Assembly: GCF_001037495.1 (NCBI RefSeq)
Contig: NZ_KQ089823.1
Span: 248,001-312,000, forward strand
Length of the DNA: 64,000 nucleotides
Direction: 5' to 3'
Origin: Citrobacter sp. MGH106
Lineage (GTDB): Bacteria > Pseudomonadota > Gammaproteobacteria > Enterobacterales > Enterobacteriaceae
In this document: positions 57,996 through 64,000 of the stretch, one piece after another
Layout of the letters: every line of letters starts with the position of its first letter
How positions within the stretch are numbered: position 1 is the first letter of the stretch
Notes under the pieces: generated by a model
What the model was told of the DNA's origin: nothing
Databases searched by the model: none
What the model saw: only the letters and a program-made list of their open reading frames with translations
Position numbers and translations under genes: made by a program

Positions 57996-59033
57996 TCAGT
58001 CTTTCAGATTGAGCGTTAAATGGGCCAGTCGGCGCGGAGTCAGTGATGTATCGCGCCACTTGCTAAACCGGATGGCCCACAGAAGCACCTGATAACCCAG
58101 TTTGACGCTGCAAATATTACTCACCATGCGCTTAAACATACCAGAGGCGAAAACCTCGGCAATCATGCGCTGACGAATCTTTTCGTCAGGCTCTTTACGT
58201 ATGCAATGACAAACACGCAGCGCTTCGTAAATCACCTGCTGTTTGAACTCTGGATAAATCGGGATCCGTCCGGCGTAATCATGATTCATCTTATCCAACA
58301 GACGGGTAATTTTTATGTAATGACGCTGATAGGCCAGGTTTTTCAATCCCGTACGTTTCAAACGGCTAACAGAAGCGCCGTGCAGGAAGTATTTATACAG
58401 CGGAACTTCCGTGTAGCGCGCACGTTTAGCGTTAAACATAAACTCCGTAGTCCAGATAATATCCTGATGGTGGAGGCCGGAAAGAAAAGTCAGCCCAGCG
58501 TCACGGATGGTTTGATGGCGGTAAACGCCCATCCAGACCACATGTCGCCAGCGGCGACTGGCTAACGCTTTTCGCAACCAATCCGGCCCGGTCATCACCT
58601 CGGTAGAGCGAATACGATCGGTTGGAATAGATGCCCAGGTATGGCCTGTTTCCGCAATACACCAGTCCGCGTTGCACTGCGCAACATCCAGATTGTCCTT
58701 CAGCGCCATAGTCATCAGCGTTTCGTACATTTCCGGATAGGCAATATCATCGCCGTCAACGTAAGCGATGTATTCACCTTTCGCAATCTTCATGCCGGTA
58801 TTTCGCGCCGCCGAAACGCCCCCATTACGCTGGTGTAACAGATGAACGTGCGGATAACGATCCGCATAAGTCTGAGCGAGCTCCGCCGAGTTATCCGTAG
58901 AGCCATCATTAACAATAATGATTTCCAGATTTTTCCAGGTTTGCGCAATCAGCGAATCCATACACGCAATGAACGGTTCACCCGTGTTGTAAAGCGGCAT
59001 AATGACGCTCAGGAGACCAGGGGTATAGGTCAT
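57996..59033 (-). CDS. waaH: LPS glucuronosyl-type glycosyltransferase WaaH (YibD)
   Basis: 345-residue GT-A fold family 2 glycosyltransferase. The N-terminal nucleotide-sugar site IIVNDGSTDNSAELAQTYAD and the metal motif YVDGDDIAYPEM are intact. In E. coli WaaH adds glucuronic acid to the inner-core heptose III under phosphate limitation, and yibD responds to PmrA in Salmonella. An ATTAAG half-site at 59078-59083 could belong to a PmrA box, weakly supported. Convergent and adjacent to yibQ. Confidence 0.88.
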   Translation of the reverse strand: MTYTPGLLSVIMPLYNTGEPFIACMDSLIAQTWKNLEIIIVNDGSTDNSAELAQTYADRYPHVHLLHQRNGGVSAARNTGMKIAKGEYIAYVDGDDIAYPEMYETLMTMALKDNLDVAQCNADWCIAETGHTWASIPTDRIRSTEVMTGPDWLRKALASRRWRHVVWMGVYRHQTIRDAGLTFLSGLHHQDIIWTTEFMFNAKRARYTEVPLYKYFLHGASVSRLKRTGLKNLAYQRHYIKITRLLDKMNHDYAGRIPIYPEFKQQVIYEALRVCHCIRKEPDEKIRQRMIAEVFASGMFKRMVSNICSVKLGYQVLLWAIRFSKWRDTSLTPRRLAHLTLNLKD

Positions 59034-59156
59034 ATAAAATCCTGTCAGACAGTATAATTAACGGCAATTTTAAACATATTAAGCGGCAAATGATCAGAGA
59101 TAATGAGTCATATCTTTGACGGAAAATGCGCCGGACATGTGGGATCGTGCAAACAA

Positions 59157-59200
59157 AAAAATCCCCGGAGATTTAACGATAATAAATATCCGGGGACAAC
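59157..59200 (-). terminator. Terminator of kbl-tdh
   Basis: TCCCCGGA (59162-59169) and TCCGGGGA (59189-59196) form the stem, extended by ATTTA/TAAAT; on the minus strand it is followed by seven T. Confidence 0.85.
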
Positions 59201-59226
59201 GCACAGAATCCATTGAATGGATATGG

Positions 59227-60252
59227 TTAATCCCAGCTCAGGATCACTTTCCCTGACTGACCTGAACGCATTGCGTCAAAGCCCTGCTGGAACTCATCGA
59301 TAGAGAATCGATGCGTGATGATTGGCGACAAGTCCAGGCCAGACTGGATCAGGGCCGCCATTTTGTACCAGGTTTCAAACATTTCGCGACCGTAGATACC
59401 TTTAATAAACAGTCCCTTAAAGATAACCTTTGTCCAGTCGACTGACATGTCTGACGGTGGGATCCCCAGCATGGCAATACGGCCACCATGGTTCATGGTG
59501 TCTAGCATGGCGCGAAACGCTGGCGGCGCACCGGACATCTCCAGACCCACATCAAACCCTTCAGTCATCCCCAGTTCGACCATCACATCGGTCAGATTTT
59601 CTTTCGATACATTGACCGCGCGAGTGATACCCATTTTGCGCGCCAGATCCAGGCGATACTCATTAACATCCGTAATCACCACGTGGCGTGCGCCAACATG
59701 CTTCGCTACCGCTGCGGCCATAATACCGATAGGGCCAGCACCAGAGACCAGCACGTCTTCACCCACCAGATCGAATGACAGAGCCGTATGCACGGCATTG
59801 CCGAACGGATCGAAGATAGATGCTAAATCATCGGAAATATTATCCGGGATTTTAAACGCGTTAAACGCCGGGATCACCAGATATTCTGCAAAGCAGCCAG
59901 GACGGTTCACGCCGACACCAGTCGTATTCCGGCACAGGTGAGTACGCCCACCGCGACAGTTACGACAATGTCCACAGGTAATGTGACCTTCACCGGAAAC
60001 ACGATCGCCGATTTTAAAACCTTTAACTTCCTGGCCGATACCGACAACTTCGCCGACATATTCATGCCCTACTACCATCGGAACCGGGATGGTTTTTTGC
60101 GACCATTCATCCCAGTTATAAATGTGAACGTCAGTCCCGCAGATGGCTGTTTTACGGATTTTAATCAGCAAATCGTTATGACCGACTTCCGGTTCAGGAA
60201 CGTCAGTCATCCAAATGCCCTCTTCCGCTTTCAGTTTGGATAACGCTTTCAT
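59227..60252 (-). CDS. tdh: L-threonine 3-dehydrogenase
   Basis: 341 residues, zinc alcohol-dehydrogenase family. Oxidises L-threonine to 2-amino-3-ketobutyrate with NAD. The catalytic zinc region is [16 protein letters not shown], the structural zinc Cys set is [15 protein letters not shown], and the NAD loop is [13 protein letters not shown]. Nine bases after kbl, whose product uses its unstable product. Confidence 0.98.
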   Translation of the reverse strand: MKALSKLKAEEGIWMTDVPEPEVGHNDLLIKIRKTAICGTDVHIYNWDEWSQKTIPVPMVVGHEYVGEVVGIGQEVKGFKIGDRVSGEGHITCGHCRNCRGGRTHLCRNTTGVGVNRPGCFAEYLVIPAFNAFKIPDNISDDLASIFDPFGNAVHTALSFDLVGEDVLVSGAGPIGIMAAAVAKHVGARHVVITDVNEYRLDLARKMGITRAVNVSKENLTDVMVELGMTEGFDVGLEMSGAPPAFRAMLDTMNHGGRIAMLGIPPSDMSVDWTKVIFKGLFIKGIYGREMFETWYKMAALIQSGLDLSPIITHRFSIDEFQQGFDAMRSGQSGKVILSWD

Positions 60253-60261
60253 TTCACATCC

Positions 60262-61458
60262 TCAGGCAATAACGCCCAGTTGTTTACCAATGCGTGTGAA
60301 CGCGTCGACAGCACGCGTAATCTGCTCAGGAGTATGCGCCGCAGACATCTGGGTACGGATACGCGCCTGGCCTTTCGGAACCACCGGATAGAAGAATCCA
60401 GTAACGTAAATCCCCTCTTTTTGCAGCTCGCGGGCAAAGTCCTGTGCTACCACAGCATCACCCAGCATTACCGGGATAATGGCGTGATCGGCACCGGCCA
60501 GCGTAAAGCCAGCAGCTGACATTTGTTCACGGAACTGACGTGCGTTCGCCCACAGACGACCACGCAGTTCGCTACCTGCCTCGACCATCTCCAGCACTTT
60601 GATGGAAGCAGCAACAATTGCCGGGGCCAGAGAGTTAGAGAACAGATACGGGCGCGAACGCTGACGCAGCCACTCCACCACTTCTTTACGTGCCGCAGTA
60701 TAACCACCAGATGCGCCACCCAGTGCTTTACCCAGCGTCCCGGTGATGATGTCCACACGCCCCATCACGTCACAATACTCATGAGAACCGCGACCGTTTT
60801 CGCCGACAAAGCCAACCGCGTGGGAATCATCAACCATCACCAGCGCATCGTATTTGTCTGCCAGATCGCAGACGCCTTTCAGGTTTGCAATCACGCCATC
60901 CATGGAGAAGACGCCGTCGGTGGCGATTAGCACATGGCGAGCCCCCGCTTCACGAGCTTCTTTCAGGCGAGCTTCCAGCTCCTGCATATCGTTATTGGCG
61001 TAACGGAAACGCTTCGCTTTACACAGACGAACGCCGTCGATGATTGATGCGTGGTTCAGGGCATCGGAGATAATCGCATCTTCTGCACCCAGCAGCGTTT
61101 CGAACAGGCCGCCGTTGGCGTCGAAACAGGAAGAGTAAAGAATGGCGTCTTCCATCCCCAGGAATGTAGCCAGTTTTTGCTCCAGTTGCTTATGGCTGTC
61201 CTGGGTTCCGCAAATAAAGCGCACCGACGCCATACCAAAGCCGTGAGAATCCATACCCGCTTTTGCTGCCGCAATCAGTTCCGGGTGGTTAGCCAGTCCC
61301 AGGTAATTGTTCGCACAAAAGTTAATAACGTGGCTTCCGTCTGCCACGGTGATATCCGCCTGCTGGGCAGACGTAATAATGCGCTCTTCTTTAAACAATC
61401 CTTCCGCACGTGCGGTTTCCAGATCGTTCGTTAACTGCTTGTAAAAATTCCCACGCAT
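60262..61458 (-). CDS. kbl: 2-amino-3-ketobutyrate CoA ligase (glycine C-acetyltransferase)
   Basis: 398-residue PLP enzyme. Cleaves 2-amino-3-ketobutyrate with CoA to glycine and acetyl-CoA. PLP lysine in [15 protein letters not shown], and the substrate site motif [16 protein letters not shown] is intact. First gene of kbl-tdh; divergent from rfaD. Confidence 0.98.
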   Translation of the reverse strand: MRGNFYKQLTNDLETARAEGLFKEERIITSAQQADITVADGSHVINFCANNYLGLANHPELIAAAKAGMDSHGFGMASVRFICGTQDSHKQLEQKLATFLGMEDAILYSSCFDANGGLFETLLGAEDAIISDALNHASIIDGVRLCKAKRFRYANNDMQELEARLKEAREAGARHVLIATDGVFSMDGVIANLKGVCDLADKYDALVMVDDSHAVGFVGENGRGSHEYCDVMGRVDIITGTLGKALGGASGGYTAARKEVVEWLRQRSRPYLFSNSLAPAIVAASIKVLEMVEAGSELRGRLWANARQFREQMSAAGFTLAGADHAIIPVMLGDAVVAQDFARELQKEGIYVTGFFYPVVPKGQARIRTQMSAAHTPEQITRAVDAFTRIGKQLGVIA

Positions 61459-61619
61459 TGCAATTCTCCAGACTGGGCAAATTTCAGCACATATTACCCA
61501 AAGCTATACGTTGATACGAGATGACGCATCATCACTTCTTTAAAATGAAGCATAAATCACGTGTACCCGCACAGCTTATCTGTGAATGGCTGAAGCCAGA
61601 GCCATGTAGTGATATGATT

Positions 61620-61647
61620 AGAGACATTCGTGTCTGAGATTGTCTCT
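61620..61647 (+). promoter_or_regulatory. Nested inverted repeats in the rfaD leader
   Basis: AGACA-TTCG-TGTCT (61622-61635) makes a short stem with a UUCG loop. AGAGACA (61620-61626) can instead pair with TGTCTCT (61641-61647). They lie 27 bases before the rfaD start. Confidence 0.35.
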
Positions 61648-61673
61648 GACTCCATAATTCGAAGGTTACAGTT

Positions 61674-62606
61674 ATGATCATCGTTACCGGCGGCGCGGGC
61701 TTTATCGGCAGCAACATCGTTAAGTCCCTGAATGATAAAGGCATCACCGATATTCTGGTGGTGGACAACCTGAAAGACGGCACCAAGTTTGTGAACCTGG
61801 TGGATCTGAATATTGCTGACTACATGGACAAGGAAGACTTCCTGATCCAGATTATGGCCGGAGAAGATTTCGGCGATATTGAGGCGATTTTCCACGAAGG
61901 CGCATGCTCCTCCACCACCGAGTGGGACGGCAAGTACATGATGGACAATAACTATCAATACTCTAAAGAGCTGCTGCACTACTGCCTGGAACGCGAAATT
62001 CCGTTCCTGTACGCCTCTTCTGCCGCCACCTACGGCGGTCGTACTTCTGACTTCATCGAATCCCGCGAATATGAGAAACCGCTGAACGTCTACGGCTACT
62101 CAAAATTCCTGTTCGACGAATATGTGCGTCAGATCCTGCCTGAAGCAAACTCCCAGATCGTTGGCTTCCGTTATTTCAATGTCTACGGACCGCGTGAAGG
62201 CCATAAAGGCAGCATGGCAAGTGTGGCTTTCCATCTCAACACCCAGCTCAACAATGGCGAAACACCAAAGCTGTTTGAAGGCAGTGAAAACTTCAAACGT
62301 GATTTCGTCTATGTCGGCGATGTTGCAGCGGTAAACCTGTGGTTCCTGGAAAATGGCGTTTCCGGAATCTTCAACCTCGGTACTGGTCGGGCAGAATCTT
62401 TCCAGGCCGTCGCGGACGCTACGCTGGCGTACCACAAAAAAGGCAGTATTGAGTACATTCCGTTCCCGGAAAAACTGAAAGGCCGTTACCAGGCATTTAC
62501 CCAGGCGGATCTGACTAACCTGCGTGCTGCGGGCTATGACAAACCGTTTAAGACCGTTGCCGAAGGCGTAACGGAATATATGGCCTGGCTGAACCGCGAC
62601 GCGTAA
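61674..62606 (+). CDS. rfaD: ADP-L-glycero-D-manno-heptose 6-epimerase
   Basis: 310-residue short-chain dehydrogenase-type epimerase (HldD/WaaD). Makes the ADP-heptose donor for LPS inner core. NADP loop [14 protein letters not shown] at the N-terminus; catalytic Y and K in [14 protein letters not shown]. First gene of rfaD-rfaF-rfaC, two bases before rfaF. The E. coli neighbour htrL is absent between it and kbl. Confidence 0.97.
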   Translation: MIIVTGGAGFIGSNIVKSLNDKGITDILVVDNLKDGTKFVNLVDLNIADYMDKEDFLIQIMAGEDFGDIEAIFHEGACSSTTEWDGKYMMDNNYQYSKELLHYCLEREIPFLYASSAATYGGRTSDFIESREYEKPLNVYGYSKFLFDEYVRQILPEANSQIVGFRYFNVYGPREGHKGSMASVAFHLNTQLNNGETPKLFEGSENFKRDFVYVGDVAAVNLWFLENGVSGIFNLGTGRAESFQAVADATLAYHKKGSIEYIPFPEKLKGRYQAFTQADLTNLRAAGYDKPFKTVAEGVTEYMAWLNRDA

Positions 62607-62608
62607 GT

Positions 62609-63655
62609 ATGAAAATTTTGGTGATAGGCCCGTCATGGGTGGGCGACATGATGATGTCGCAAAGTCTCTATCGCACGCTCAAGGCGCGCTATCCCCAGGC
62701 GATAATCGACGTGATGGCACCTGCATGGTGCCGTCCGCTGCTGTCGCGTATGCCTGAAGTCAACGAAGCCATCGCCATGCCGCTGGGACACGGTGCGCTG
62801 GAGATCGGCGAACGCCGTAAACTCGGTCACAGTATGCGTGAGAAACGCTATGACCGTGCTTACGTGCTACCAAACTCTTTTAAATCCGCTCTGGTGCCGT
62901 TCTTTGCAGGCATTCCCCATCGTACAGGCTGGCGTGGCGAGATGCGCTACGGCTTACTCAACGATGCGCGCGTGCTGGATAAAGAGGCCTGGCCGCTGAT
63001 GGTCGAACGCTATGTGGCGCTGGCCTACGATAAAGGCGTGATGCTTTCCGCCAAAGATTTACCGCAACCGCTGTTATGGCCACAACTGCAAGTCAGTGAA
63101 GGCGAAAAATCACTGACCTGTAACCAGTTCTCCCTCTCTGCTGAACGCCCAATCATCGGTTTTTGCCCTGGCGCAGAATTTGGTCCGGCGAAACGCTGGC
63201 CTCACTATCACTATGCTGAACTGGCGAAGCAACTGATCGACGAAGGCCATCAGATTGTGCTGTTTGGCTCGGCCAAAGATCATGAGGCCGGCAATGAGAT
63301 TCTGGCAACGCTGAACACCGAACAGCAGGCGTGGTGTCGTAACCTGGCTGGCGAAACGCAGCTGGAACAGGCCGTTATTCTGCTTGCCGCCTGTAAAGCT
63401 GTTGTCACCAATGACTCCGGCTTAATGCACGTTGCCGCGGCGTTGAACCGACCTCTGGTAGCATTGTATGGCCCAAGTAGTCCTGACTTTACCCCGCCGT
63501 TGTCTCACAAAGCGCGGGTCATTCGTCTGATTACGGGTTATCACAAGGTTCGTAAAGGGGATGCAGCAGAAGGTTATCACCAGAGCCTGATTGACATCAC
63601 TCCCCAGCGTGTACTGGAAGAACTCAATGACCTGTTGTTACAAGAGGAAGTCTGA
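62609..63655 (+). CDS. rfaF: ADP-heptose:LPS heptosyltransferase II
   Basis: 348-residue GT-B glycosyltransferase of family 9 (WaaF). Adds the second heptose to the LPS inner core on the cytoplasmic side of the inner membrane. Motifs VIGPSWVGDMMMSQSL, FCPGAEFGPAKRWP and TNDSGLMHVAAAL carry acceptor and ADP-heptose contacts. Starts two bases after rfaD. Confidence 0.97.
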   Translation: MKILVIGPSWVGDMMMSQSLYRTLKARYPQAIIDVMAPAWCRPLLSRMPEVNEAIAMPLGHGALEIGERRKLGHSMREKRYDRAYVLPNSFKSALVPFFAGIPHRTGWRGEMRYGLLNDARVLDKEAWPLMVERYVALAYDKGVMLSAKDLPQPLLWPQLQVSEGEKSLTCNQFSLSAERPIIGFCPGAEFGPAKRWPHYHYAELAKQLIDEGHQIVLFGSAKDHEAGNEILATLNTEQQAWCRNLAGETQLEQAVILLAACKAVVTNDSGLMHVAAALNRPLVALYGPSSPDFTPPLSHKARVIRLITGYHKVRKGDAAEGYHQSLIDITPQRVLEELNDLLLQEEV

Positions 63656-63658
63656 CGG

Positions 63659-64000
63659 ATGCGGGTTCTGATCGTTAAAACATCGTCAATGGGCGATGTA
63701 CTGCATACGTTGCCCGCATTAACGGATGCGCAGCAGGCCATTCCGGATATTCAATTTGATTGGGTAGTGGAAGAAGGGTTCGCCCAAATCCCCGCCTGGC
63801 ATTCGGCCGTTGACCGCGTAATTCCGGTGGCGATTCGCCGCTGGCGCAAGGCCTGGTTTTCCGCACCGATTAAAGCGGAGCGTAAAGCCTTTCGCGATGC
63901 AGTTCGTTTGCAGCAGTATGACGTGATAATTGATGCACAAGGCCTGGTAAAAAGCGCCGCGCTGGTCACGCGTCTGGCGCGTGGCATCAAGCATGGTATG
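63659..64000 (+). CDS. rfaC: ADP-heptose:LPS heptosyltransferase I, N-terminal part (cut by window end)
   Basis: The frame opens at ATG 63659, three bases after the rfaF stop, and runs to the window edge: 114 codons of an expected 320 or so. MRVLIVKTSSMGDVLHTLPALTDAQQ is the WaaC N-terminus; Asp in the SSMGDVLHT segment is the proposed catalytic base. Adds the first heptose to Kdo2-lipid A. Confidence 0.95.
   Translation, partial: MRVLIVKTSSMGDVLHTLPALTDAQQAIPDIQFDWVVEEGFAQIPAWHSAVDRVIPVAIRRWRKAWFSAPIKAERKAFRDAVRLQQYDVIIDAQGLVKSAALVTRLARGIKHGM

Noticed and set aside
59034-59110. Pho box upstream of waaH
   Set aside because: Only a poor CCGTCAAAG-like match was found; phosphate control known from E. 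coli cannot be supported from this sequence.
61459-61673. Heat-shock promoter before rfaD
   Set aside because: E. coli rfaD has one, but I could not find a convincing sigma-32 -35/-10 pair here.
1-64000. CRISPR array
   Set aside because: No regularly spaced direct repeats were seen; only REP-like and single hairpins.

Overview
The window reads as chromosomal DNA of an enterobacterium very close to Escherichia and Salmonella, most likely a Citrobacter. Gene order follows the E. coli K-12 80-82 min region (ghrB, yiaF, yiaG, cspA, glySQ, xyl, malS, avtA, aldB, selAB, mtl, lld, cysE, gpsA, secB, gpmI, envC, tdh-kbl, rfaDFC). It also carries cueP between cspA and glyS, as Salmonella does, and an MFS permease next to ghrB. 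The E. coli genes yiaA, the yiaJ-sgb cluster, rhsA and htrL are absent from their expected places. Species assignment is an inference from gene content; no rRNA is present.

Layout. 1-4.2 kb: permease fragment, 2-ketoacid reductase, lipoprotein YiaF, regulator YiaG, cold-shock CspA, copper protein CueP behind a MerR-type promoter. 4.2-9.2 kb: glycyl-tRNA synthetase, YsaB, WecH, YiaB. 9.3-17.6 kb: complete xylose regulon (xylBA, divergent xylFGH and xylR). 17.6-22.8 kb: bax, malS, avtA, ysaA. 22.8-23.2 kb: a decayed sgbE fragment marking where the yiaK-sgb sugar cluster was lost. 23.2-26.5 kb: yiaT, yiaU, yiaVW. 26.7-32.4 kb: aldB, selB, selA, yibF.

32.5-39.6 kb is the main accessory island. 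It sits where K-12 has rhsA. A tightly coupled minus-strand run encodes a PTS EIICB, a cysteine-type sulfatase without signal peptide, an aldose-epimerase-like protein, an RpiR-family regulator and two DUF202 membrane proteins. A radical-SAM sulfatase-maturing enzyme is divergent, and a strong CRP-like site lies in the shared promoter. Together they look like a catabolite-controlled uptake and cytoplasmic desulfation route for a sulfated sugar; the substrate is unknown.

39.6-50.7 kb: yibHI (paralogues of yiaVW), mannitol operon mtlADR with an array of CRP-like sites, yibT, yibL, L-lactate operon lldPRD with LldR and ArcA sites, trmL. 50.8-58 kb (mixed strands): cysE, gpsA-secB-grxC-yibN, then gpmI-envC-yibQ. 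58-64 kb: waaH, tdh-kbl, and rfaD-rfaF-rfaC for LPS inner core, with rfaC cut by the window end. No rRNA, tRNA, CRISPR array or intact insertion sequence was seen.
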